A stretch of DNA of 12,246 nt, from the NCBI RefSeq assembly GCF_000499385.1, contig NW_013651887.1:1-12246 (forward strand). The letters run 5' to 3'. The stretch comes from Eimeria necatrix (taxonomy: Eukaryota > Apicomplexa > Conoidasida > Eucoccidiorida > Eimeriidae). Shown in pieces: positions 1-7,873 of the stretch (positions are counted from its first letter, which is position 1; each line of letters starts with the position of its first letter). The position numbers were made by a program, and so were the translations under genes. The notes beneath the pieces were generated by a model, which saw only the letters and a list, made by a program, of their open reading frames with translations, did not search any database and was not told where the DNA came from.

Positions 1-130
1 ACTGTTCATCATTGCCACATTCGCTCCTTTTGGCTCTTTTTCATGCAACAATGTCCCGTTTGTCCTACATGAAATTGTGCAACGTTTCTGCCGCTCGTCA
101 ATCCTGCTATTCAGACACACTTTGCTAGAT

Positions 131-138
131 TGCATGCA
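131..138. promoter_or_regulatory. TGCATGCA palindrome (copy A)
   Basis: Exact match to the octamer bound by an ApiAP2 factor in Plasmodium and its Cryptosporidium orthologue. A related YGCATGCR element is known near Toxoplasma ribosomal protein genes. It lies about 80 bp before the acceptor-like sequence of the repeat. Function here is inferred from the motif only. Confidence 0.35.
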
Positions 139-208
139 TTCAGTGCGCCAACGCCAACACATGCAGTGAGGTTTGTGAGGAAAGGCGCATGCGTCAACTC
201 GTTCCACT

Positions 209-231
209 CCACTTCTGTGCTTTTTTATCAG
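209..231 (+). other. Strong 3' splice-site-like sequence in repeat copy A
   Basis: The sequence CACTTCTGTGC followed by six T and ATCAG has the pyrimidine tract and CAG expected of an acceptor. An exon starting at 232 would be open in one phase to the TAG at 341-343. No matching donor with a preserved frame was found upstream inside the window. The only close GT (171) lies after a TGA in the longest upstream frame. Confidence 0.35.
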
Positions 232-283
232 TGCCCTGCAAACGCATGAACTACGGATGAAACGGAATGATGCGTTAGGTGCG

Positions 284-300
284 TTTCGTTCTGAACGAAA
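284..300. repeat. Perfect 8-bp inverted repeat with 1-nt centre (copy A)
   Basis: TTTCGTTC, a single T, then GAACGAAA. It is perfectly symmetric and lies 23 bp before the point where identity between the two copies ends. The one-base centre is too tight for an RNA hairpin loop, so if functional it would be a dimeric protein-binding site. No function is assigned. Confidence 0.8.
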
Positions 301-323
301 AAACTGGTTGTCAGATTGCCCAC

Positions 324-502
324 GGTTTCATCCTTTTGGATAGCACGCTTCAACAAGGACTCAATGGTCATACGCTGAAAACCTACCACCTGAAGCATCC
401 GCAGTGCAGCTAATTGTACCTGGTCCATGCCTGTTAAGACGCATGAAGCCGGGCGGCAAAATTTACCCTGTAAGCAAGGCTGCAACTGCATTTGGCGCCG
501 AA
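324..502 (+). repeat. Diverged paralogous flank of repeat copy A
   Basis: Bases 324-406 align without gaps to 3964-4046 with 60 of 83 identities by hand count. After a stretch where copy A is 29 nt longer, 447-484 aligns to 4058-4095 with 27 of 38 identities. A shared GCGCCGAA ends the recognisable similarity near 502. The conserved islands include AATGGTCATACG and a GC-rich block ending in GGCAAA. This shows the two loci are genuine old paralogues and not only a recent copy of 319 bp. Beyond about 502 I see no convincing alignment. Confidence 0.75.
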
Positions 503-1544
503 ATTTACATGAACCTTCTAGGAAACAACAACTTTTCCTGGTGCTCCTCTATTCGGCTTCAATTTACAGAAGGACTGACCGCACCATCGCGCCATCCATG
601 AACAAAACAGTTAGGGAATCACAGCGAAAGTGGCAAGTAGAAAAGCCAACTGCGAATTGAGAAGCTGCCTTTTCGTGAGCTTGCAATACTGCGAGGAATT
701 TAGAGTCGTCCTATGCTCCACACCTACCTTCACACCTACAGCTTTTGTACTTCAATCCGGAGAAGACCTCCCCGCCTTTCTCTTTGTAATACGATTCACC
801 CAGAGTGTAAATGTATTTTCATGACAGCAAAAGCATGAACCTTCATATATTTACTGCGCGTGAGATAAGCGTAACATAGAGGTTTCGTAAAGGTTTATTC
901 AGACACCCTAATTGTTCAAAAGTCGATTTTTTTGCAATTCAGAGGAGTAGCCACGCGTCTGGTTGAGTGAAGTCGAAAACGTTCAAAATCGTTTATCCAG
1001 CATATCCCGCGCACGCATGACATAGCATACTACAGCCGTTCAAGGAAGCAAAGGCAGTCGAATATCTTGGGCCTGCATCTGCGAGAGTGGAAACACTGCA
1101 GTAGGAATCAATGCACGGTGACTTGACGCTGCTACGAATGGCGAACGTAACTTCTCTTGAAATTAAATTATTCTCGATGAAGCCGCCGCGTTGTCCTTAG
1201 CTGCAGAAATATTAAATACTGCACTTTTGGCAGGGCGCGCGCGTCTCAAGCAAATGTAGTTTTGGGGCAAACTACATCCAGAACGCAGAGCCGTTGTGTC
1301 GACTGCGATCCATGCCAGCGCAAAAGCTACGGATTCCTGATGCTCCTTTGTTTATAGAACTTCTTGCTCTTTAGAGAAAACGTCGTATCTGAGAGAAAAA
1401 AGGTGCGTCGACTGAAGGTTCCAAAGCAAGAAGATTGCGCAGGTAGAAAAATACTGTCACGTCACAGGTCCGTTCATAGAAGTGCCGCATGCTGCACGCT
1501 AAATTTTTTTCAACTTATAAATGGCTTGTTATGCCACTTTGCTG
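503..1544. other. No supported gene
   Basis: Only short overlapping frames below 80 codons on either strand. A GCATGC hexamer occurs at 1487-1492. There are no tandem repeats or long homopolymers and no RNA-gene signature. I see nothing I can name. Confidence 0.6.
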
Positions 1545-2051
1545 TCAAAGGAGAGTCATGTTAGCAGTATTGCAATTCTCAAAGGCTGCGTGAGCATCAT
1601 CGTATAATGTTAGCTTGATGGTGCCCCGCGAGACTCTAGCAAATGACTGGCTGCGCAGCAGCTGGACAGCATCAAGTGGCGTGAGCAGCAGGGCATACGC
1701 AGTTTGTATTTCAGCCTGTGATGCTCCGGCACGTAGAGAGATGTCACGGCAATGCGCTTGAGCTTCAGACTCTGCAGCCTCTGGCGCTTGGAGAATATGT
1801 ATTGAACGAAAAGAATGATATTTGGAAACAGCTGTTAGGAGCGACGACATTTTAGATAAGCCGCAGCTATAAGGAGATACCTTAGCAGGGCAAAAGCAGC
1901 ACCTCGGCGTGTTGCTCGCCAGACATGAAAGGATGATTACGCAACGATGAAGTGAAATAAAATCAAGTCGTATAAGGCGCCGCCGAAGGTTCCCCGAAGC
2001 ATTTCTACAAATTAACCCCGTTGTCACACGCACAGACCAACAATTCCTCAA
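1545..2051 (-). CDS. Hypothetical minus-strand open frame, unrecognised
   Basis: The frame has 168 codons. The C-terminal ~80 residues are Ala-, Leu- and Gln-rich and predicted helical, ending with an N-C-N-T-A-N pattern before the stop. The N-terminal half is Cys- and Arg-rich and looks less protein-like. I see no transmembrane segment, no signal peptide and no motif that identifies a family. Length alone does not separate it from chance (roughly one run this long in seven windows at this composition). No neighbour or regulatory element supports it. If real it may be an exon using only the downstream half. Confidence 0.15.
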   Translation of the reverse strand: MRNCWSVRVTTGLICRNASGNLRRRLIRLDFISLHRCVIILSCLASNTPRCCFCPAKVSPYSCGLSKMSSLLTAVSKYHSFRSIHILQAPEAAESEAQAHCRDISLRAGASQAEIQTAYALLLTPLDAVQLLRSQSFARVSRGTIKLTLYDDAHAAFENCNTANMTLL

Positions 2052-3319
2052 CTGTGCTGCTGCAGCCCATAAACGTTCAAGCTGGTAGTTCCAGAAAAAA
2101 CCTCCCTTCAGCCTGCCTTATTATCCCATTGAAGCCAAATGTAAGAACAGCCATCAGCAAAACGCAAACTCAAAAGTTGCTACATTGATAGCATTCCCTT
2201 GTCTTCTGCAATGTCTCGCTCGGTTAACTGCGTGCACATTCATGGAAACACGAAAGCAAGCACGCTCTACCACGCAACCACCTGGCAGACGTACCATTGT
2301 CGAAGCCGAACCGCCTCAACTCGATGACGCACGCTCTGCGATGCGTCGCCCTCCTCAAGCTCCCACGTAATTTGCATGCAATCAGCACCGCGCAAACAAC
2401 AGAAACAGATACTTACTCCAACGTGCAGCATCCCGCTTCAGTTTCCTACGTATGCAGACCAACAGCGCACCTGTGTGTTGTGCAGCCCTTCTTAAATCGT
2501 CATGCTAGTCAGTCAAGTGACAAATGGCTTCCACATACCTGCATTGCTCCATCCAAGCAAAAGTCATTGAAAGCGCACAACAACTCACGAATTCAGTAGC
2601 TGGATAGTGGCAGCTAAAAAGTGCATGTGAGGCGGTGCAACGCACCGGTAATCATCCCTGCCAAGCGGCAGCTCACCTCGGTGACGTAAATCTATGTACT
2701 ACAAGACTAATTTTTCCGAGCAAAATGTCTTATATTTGTCAATTTAACGGGCGCCGGAAATAGACCCAAACTGGATCCAGGATAGCGCATTGCGCCGACC
2801 TCTCACGCAGTTGGTGCACGAACAACAAGGCACGAGAACGCATGCTACGGAAATGTGCGAATAAGACGAAAAACGCGCAGCGTTTAACTTGAGCTAGTCG
2901 CCACCGCACTTTCTAACGTAATTTTTTCGTGATTAGCTCGGCCGCGAAACGCTGTAAGTGGCCCGCAAAAAGAAGAACGGTAAAAACGCCCATACAAAAA
3001 ACGAGATCGCTCTTCAGCATACGCTTCAGTAGATCGAAACTCCAGTCTAGAAAACAAGCGTTATCGGCTGCATTCTAGAAGATGATAAACTGCACTAAAC
3101 GCTCAGTTTGCCGGGGGAGTTCAGGTGCTTCGCTAGTCGGTGCACGCCATACAAATACAATCAGCCGGCTAGACGAGGTCGAAAACCTCCACTGCGATGC
3201 TGCCATTTCAAGCAACTCAAGTAATCTGGAGCTAGACAAAGGAGAACAAAAAGACGCAAATAACTTTAAACAGAGCCCATTTTAATGCAGTAGAAAATCC
3301 ATTAGACCTCAGCTGTCTC
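2052..3319. other. No supported gene; contains a CpG-rich segment
   Basis: The largest frame is about 100 codons (2297-2599, opening with TTG) with no recognisable motif. From 2641 to 3060 I counted 38 CpG in 420 bp, a clear local excess. On the minus strand a strong pyrimidine-rich acceptor-like sequence ends at 3232. Possible roles are promoter or intergenic spacer; nothing decides between them. Confidence 0.55.
2373..2380. promoter_or_regulatory. TGCATGCA palindrome
   Basis: Exact octamer in a stretch without a supported gene, about 270 bp left of the CpG-rich segment. It is an independent occurrence, outside the repeat. Confidence 0.35.
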
Positions 3320-3847
3320 CTAGCGATGGCCTACTGCACAGCTGAGAAACAACGCAAGTGCAACCACAGATGCGGTCAACGTTCCACCCACAACTTGCCG
3401 CATAGCACTGCACTGCTCGGTTTTCCAAGCGCTATCGCTTACGCAAGCTAAACGCCAAACGAATTTCCCACCATCCAGGCACATAACTCGATTTCGAAAT
3501 GAAAGATGAAATAGCAGCCAATGCAGACGGAAACAGCACAAAATAAGTTTGCGTAAAGCATGTGAATCCCCCGCAGCCAGATTAAGAGCCGAAAACGACG
3601 CCGCATGCAGAACACCACTGAGCAGCTCGATCTGGAAAACTGACTTCATCATTGCCACATTCGCTCCTTTTGGCTCTTTTTCATGCAACAATGTCCCGTT
3701 TGTCCTACATGAAATTGTGCAACGTTTCTGCCGCTCGTCAATCCTGCTATTCAGACACACTTTGCTAGATTGCATGCATTCAGTGCGCCAACGCCAACAC
3801 ATGCAGTGAGGTTTGTGAGGAAAGGCGCATGCGTCAACTCGTTCCAC
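3320..3847 (-). CDS. Hypothetical open frame ending in a signal-peptide-like segment
   Basis: This is the longest open frame in the window at 175 codons, only marginally longer than chance allows. Most of it lies antisense to repeat copy B and shows no known domain. The notable part is the end: from Met at 3401-3403 the last 27 residues have a short polar start (MRQ), a hydrophobic core of about 15 residues rich in Val, Ala and Leu, then S-C-A, the pattern of a secretory signal peptide. A possible splice donor (GTAGGC) follows the Ala codon at 3334. A strong pyrimidine-rich acceptor on this strand ends at 3232, but joining the two in phase meets a stop after four codons. The segment may be a first exon with an unidentified partner, or chance. 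Confidence 0.2.
   Translation of the reverse strand: MERVDACAFPHKPHCMCWRWRTECMQSSKVCLNSRIDERQKRCTISCRTNGTLLHEKEPKGANVAMMKSVFQIELLSGVLHAASFSALNLAAGDSHALRKLILCCFRLHWLLFHLSFRNRVMCLDGGKFVWRLACVSDSAWKTEQCSAMRQVVGGTLTASVVALALFLSCAVGHR
3771..3778. promoter_or_regulatory. TGCATGCA palindrome (copy B)
   Basis: Same site as 131-138, carried by the identical repeat, so not an independent occurrence. Confidence 0.35.
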
Positions 3848-3848
3848 T

Positions 3849-3871
3849 CCACTTCTGTGCTTTTTTATCAG
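3849..3871 (+). other. Strong 3' splice-site-like sequence in repeat copy B
   Basis: This is identical to the site at 209-231. An exon starting at 3872 would be open in one phase to the TAA at 4032-4034 (53 codons, with a D-C-P-L-L-N-P-C motif). That frame competes with the frame of 3919-4323. The distribution of differences between copies (11, 9, 4 over positions 1-3 in this frame) disfavours it as the coding frame. Confidence 0.35.
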
Positions 3872-3918
3872 TGCCCTGCAAACGCATGAACTACGGATGA
3901 AACGGAATGATGCGTTAG

Positions 3919-4323
3919 GTGCGTTTCGTTCTGAACGAAAAAACTGGTTGTCAGATTGCCCACTGCTTAATCCCTGTGGACAACACTCTTCGACAAAGTC
4001 TAAATGGTCATACGTTGGAAGCGCACCAGCTTAAGAGTTCACAGTGGATAGGAGTGCAGCCGGCCGGCAAAGCCTACGCAATAAGCAAAGCCATAGTGCT
4101 TGTTCAGCGCCGAACGTCGCATTGTCCACTGCTCAAGACAAGCGCATGTCACGACTGGGATGGCAACGCATGCAAGCTCGGTGTTGAGCAAAGGCACATT
4201 TGTCTCACAATGCGTAATCGCCCGTTAGATTGTTCAAGTGGTTATCTGAGTTCATGTCTCGCGTATTGCTTTGGTATCCTGCTTTTCCAGTCTGTAACAC
4301 AGGTACACTCATGCAGAAAGTAG
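3919..4323 (+). CDS. Cys-rich hypothetical open frame downstream of repeat copy B (possible exon)
   Basis: The frame has 134 codons, opening with GTG immediately after an in-frame TAG at 3916-3918 and ending at TAG 4321-4323. There is no ATG at the start, so a real product would begin in an upstream exon or at an internal Met. The peptide has 10 cysteines (positions 11, 16, 69, 77, 85, 95, 105, 113, 117, 132) and a mildly hydrophobic stretch near residues 109-126. It has no recognisable domain, and the charged C-terminus argues against a GPI signal. Support is indirect: in the diverged flank, differences from copy A fall on codon positions 1, 2 and 3 as 9, 4 and 11. The related peptide in copy A shares a P-x-G-K-x-Y-x-x-S-K-A pattern. 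The length alone is within chance expectation. Confidence 0.25.
   Translation: MRFVLNEKTGCQIAHCLIPVDNTLRQSLNGHTLEAHQLKSSQWIGVQPAGKAYAISKAIVLVQRRTSHCPLLKTSACHDWDGNACKLGVEQRHICLTMRNRPLDCSSGYLSSCLAYCFGILLFQSVTQVHSCRK
3924..3940. repeat. Perfect 8-bp inverted repeat with 1-nt centre (copy B)
   Basis: Same inverted repeat as at 284-300, within the identical tract of copy B. Confidence 0.8.
3964..4114 (+). repeat. Diverged paralogous flank of repeat copy B
   Basis: This is the counterpart of 324-502: about 72 % identity directly adjoining the perfect 319-bp tract, lacking the 29 nt that copy A carries between its 406 and 447. In the frame of the 3919-4323 open frame this interval is uninterrupted. 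The equivalent frame in copy A stops at 411-413 and the similarity resumes in another frame. If the pair ever encoded protein, copy B is the better preserved member. Confidence 0.75.
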
Positions 4324-7300
4324 CTTATTGTCTATTGTGAGGACGCCTATATCTGAGATTGTATCAGTTGAAATGTAGCCTACGCCCTGTAACATGTCGT
4401 GGATTGCTGCATTTTACCACTGAAATCCAGAAGCAGCAGTGCTATGCGTACTGTTTGTGAAGTGCCGTGCTCTACGTAAAAACAAATGGGTAGTCGGCGT
4501 TAAATATAAGCACATTAGACAAGTCTACCGGCATTGTGACCTCTTGCGAATTTATGATGCCTCAACTGTAGAAGCTCTTAGCTATATTCATCTTCAATGC
4601 GATGTCTCAAGAACAAATTAGATTTTCAAGCTTGGCGCTAAGTAAGTGTCTCTAGAGAAGGGTGTCTATGCATCATTGTGACTGAAAGGCTGTTGGATCG
4701 TGCAAGAAAATGCTCAGTGTAATATCCACAACTGAAACGTTCCGTTCGCGGCAAAACATACAATCTTTTCGTGGGGTACCAAGTACAGCAGTTCCCGATG
4801 CAGCAGTTTTCTTCTTCCTCAACGATATGTCTTGTCAGGTATGTCGAAGCTCCGAGTCACCTTTTGCATAGCCTATATTCCGGTGCTTCGATTTAGATTT
4901 ATGCATACTGCCTGTTTTCGGGTAGACGTTTTCTTTACTGGCCAGCTGCAAGGCACTCGATACAGTATCAACTGGTCGCCAATTTCCGCCCTTCGAAAGG
5001 CGCTTGCCTGGCCAGAATTTCAAAATTATTGATACAGTCATGAGCCACCTGAGCAACCACCTGCCCATGGACCAACGCACCTTTGTGGCCATCACGCAGA
5101 CAGCAACCACGTTCTTCAGAACATTGAATATTCCTAGGAGAACGATCGCAATCGTCCCACTTGCAACAAAATGTAGGCAACGTACGTTCAGGTCATCATA
5201 TGGTGGTGCTTCGTGAATCTAACTTTAGCACAGTAAGTAGGCTGGGTGTTTTTAAGGCATCGTTATCGGTTGTTCGGTGCACAACATACGCTCTTTTATC
5301 ATACCGCGACCTAAATCTAGCATAATTCCTACTTCGAACAGTTTTTCGTGCGACTCTGTTGCCCTATTCAGCCACTTTAATGGTATCAACATGGATGTCC
5401 ATTGATGCAATGTTGAGCTGTAGCCGAAGGCGCCAAATCCAATCTTGAGTGGCCGCCGTTGCATCAGTATGCAAACACGCAGCTTTGTTGCTCTTACCTC
5501 ATGCGTGAGCCATTTTCGTGCTTCTGTCTTTGGCGAAGTTAGTACGGCCTGTGGCAAACACACCAGCTAAACGGGGCACAATTTTCAGCACTTTCAGTTT
5601 CAGCACTGTTTAGTGCGTCGATTGCACTTGTGTGTAGGAGCGCTTGCTTAAACACACGCAATTGCTTAGAAGATCTTAATGAATTGCATAAAACCTGCGC
5701 GTCGGCATTCCACCTCAAGTGACAAAGGGCCCTTGCCTGTGCCACTTTGGACCATCATTTTCCAGCATGGGAACTACACTAGGAGGAAGCATCACAGAAG
5801 ATTCTGTCTTTGTACGACTGCAATGCTTCAGCTTCTCGTGCACAGAGATCGCGACACCAAAATACATGAAATTAACTTCCTGTGAGCAGTGACGAGCAAA
5901 TATGTTGGTTTTCGCCTGCGCGTATCACGATACCTACCTCGGCACTTGGGCCTTTTAAGCGCCCAAATTCAAGTCGTGCATTCTGTCATAGGTGTGAAAC
6001 GATAAAAGCATTAACACACGTGGACTTGGCTCCATCCTCCTAGATCAAATGTGGGGTTTTTTTCCCAAAGTGGGATTGCAAAGCCTACTAGCTGGGTCGC
6101 AGTGTAGCAAGTAAATGCAGTTGAGCTGTTCACAGTCATTACTGAGCGGTAGTTTTAAGACGTGATCGCGTGCCAGCTACAAACTAGTTTTCTGCCTGCT
6201 TGCTTGTTGCGCGTGCATAGTGACGGATCAAAATTACCATCATCCTGCCTGAACTTGCACGAAGTGCTTCAAAAGCAGCTTGGCACAAGCTTCGTAATAT
6301 GCCAAGCGAAAATGTATGCAATATTGTATTGACCACCTGGAACGCTTAATATAGTTTTCAAGCCACCTCGCAGTTGCCCGAGATGCCCACATGAGGCAAT
6401 GCACTGCTATCTCTACCATTTGCCAAAGGTAGCAGCGCCTTGTCTCAGGTGGGTATCGTGGGCGTCTATCAAGAATCATAGGTTGCATTTTGTCCAGCTT
6501 TCTTTTTCAACACATTAAAAAATCGAAAATTTCAAAGAGCCTACCGAGGTCCTGGCTGAGTATCACAAGCAACTAAATGTCTGAAATTTGCTGTTGCGTT
6601 AGGGACAGTTCAAGTCAGTAAGTGTCGTATGTCCAACTTTTCGGTCATTTGCTTCTTGATTGGAAGCGCACTGGCTAGAGCAGATCAAATAACAACACAC
6701 GAATCGACAATTGTTTATGATATTGTGAGCGGCCACTCTAGAATAGACCTCAAATGACGCTGCATGCGAAGAGAAGTGTCCAAATCCAAAAGAGCTCGAT
6801 TTTGGAAAACCAAACGAGTGGCAAGTTATGCTTGAAGAAGGATACAAGTTACGTTAGCAAACTGCAAGAGCTCTTCGCATCTGCCCTAATTGTTATCAGT
6901 GCATCACTGTAAAGCTTGTTTGCGGGGCTCTCATGAGCCAATTAGAGCCGGAAATGGGGTGCACATGTTGTGTATCAATCGACACGTATAGTACACGGTG
7001 CGCAGAACTCGGCACATTTGTATCCCACGTTCACCCTATGAGTGTTTTGGAATGACGGCAGGCTCAATTCATGCACTATGTCAGTTGGGTAGATGCTCAG
7101 CAAAATACACAATGGAGCATTGAACGGTTGGACAAGAGGATTTTATAGGTCTCAATTGAGCGCATTTTCTTTGCGTTTCTAATCGTACTACTAGCGACAG
7201 AAAAACACATCTGTGTAAGCCTCACTCTGCTCAATTGTTCACACACCAGGGTCGTGAGATGCAGATGCTGTGATGTTGCCCCGCGCTGTAGCATTCGCAA

Positions 7301-7785
7301 GTCCAAATCACCATACATCATGAACTAGCATGATACACATCCATTCCTGTGCGTATTTATCCTTGAAAAGGTTCTACCCACGCAGCCCTACTTGTATGAG
7401 GCAAGTCTCGACACCATATCTGAAACACACATGGCTAAATGAATATTTCTTACTTCTGGGAATACTCATTCGTTCCCAAGCTAGTCCCTGGCAGAATATA
7501 ACCATGCAAGCATAGTGAAAGCTGTGTATCATAGAATTACCATTCTAAAGCGAGTTATGAACCACTGTAAGAAAAATTCTTAGCTTGTTTGGAAAATGTG
7601 CAACAAATAGCAACTACAGCTGTTATACCGACAGATTGAGAACTCGTTCAGAACTTGTTGAGCGCACATAGGTACATGAAAAGGGCAATGCGCGCTCAAC
7701 TGAACGCAACAAGATATAAACTCAAGCAAAATAGGTTTTCGTCGCCCCACTTTGACGTACTACATCATTTCCCCCCCATGCTCAC

Positions 7786-7793
7786 TGCATGCA
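7786..7793. promoter_or_regulatory. TGCATGCA palindrome
   Basis: Exact octamer, followed by another TG to give TGCATGCATG. It lies 69 bp before a 12-bp palindrome (7862-7873) that contains TGCAT and ATGCA half-sites. This is the densest cluster of such half-sites in the window. Confidence 0.35.
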
Positions 7794-7861
7794 TGTACAG
7801 AGTTGAAATAATGCGGGAAAATTCGTTGACCGCTACACGACACACTTCCTAAAAAAATATG

Positions 7862-7873
7862 TGCATCGATGCA
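7862..7873. repeat. 12-bp perfect palindrome TGCATCGATGCA
   Basis: Directly readable perfect palindrome with a central ATCGAT. It lies just downstream of a TGCATGCA site and of a short A run. A 12-bp palindrome by chance is uncommon in a window this size, but no function is shown. Confidence 0.75.

Larger units (their letters stand above)
5..323 (+). repeat. Direct repeat copy A (319 bp, perfect match to copy B)
   Basis: Every base from 5 to 323 matches 3645-3963 at a constant offset of 3640, checked line by line. The right boundary is sharp: both copies read CAC, then copy A continues GGTTTC and copy B TGCTTA. On the left only four bases of copy A remain in the window. They read ACTG directly before the shared TTCATC, whereas copy B reads ACTG, then an extra AC, then TTCATC. 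The homology therefore probably continues leftward with a 2-bp indel. The tract contains a TGCATGCA site, a strong pyrimidine-rich AG acceptor and an 8-bp inverted repeat. It could be a converted segment of a gene family, a recent duplication or a mis-assembly. Confidence 0.97.
279..601 (+). pseudogene. Disrupted counterpart of the 3919-4323 frame in copy A
   Basis: From 279 the frame matches that at 3919 through the identical tract and the diverged flank. It stops at TAA 411-413, in the region where copy A has 29 extra nucleotides. Similarity to the copy B peptide resumes near 443 in a frame shifted by +2 (pattern P-x-G-K-x-Y-x-x-S-K-A), which runs to TGA 599-601. This is what a frameshifted paralogue would look like. 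Two alternatives are a very short unrecognised intron (a GT...AG pair about 35 nt apart exists at 404-438) or that neither locus codes. The reverse strand is also open here (228-491), but that frame is broken by stops in copy B, so it is less likely to be the conserved one. Confidence 0.25.
3645..3963 (+). repeat. Direct repeat copy B (319 bp, perfect match to copy A)
   Basis: This is the second copy of the segment at 5-323, with no substitution or gap. Unlike copy A, its upstream flank is fully visible. It lies within a minus-strand open frame (3320-3847), and its last 45 bases lie in a plus-strand open frame (3919-4323). The identical length is sharply bounded on the right by sequence only about 72 % similar, which argues against simple uniform divergence since duplication. 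The offset of 3640 does not mark a tandem unit: sequence further into the two intervals does not match by eye. Confidence 0.97.

Noticed and set aside
228..491. Minus-strand 87-codon frame across repeat copy A and its flank
   Set aside because: The corresponding minus-strand frame in copy B is interrupted by several stops in the diverged flank, so it is not conserved between the copies.
5004..5216. Plus-strand frame with a protein-like helical stretch (TVMSHLSNHL, then QTATTFFRTL)
   Set aside because: Only 70 codons, overlapped antisense by two other open frames, no homology recognised, and length is well within chance. Plausible-looking peptides occur on both strands throughout this composition.
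1..7280. Tandem 3640-bp repeat unit suggested by the constant offset of the two copies
   Set aside because: Sequence beyond about 502 and 4114 does not match at the 3640 offset, and no third copy appears near 7285.
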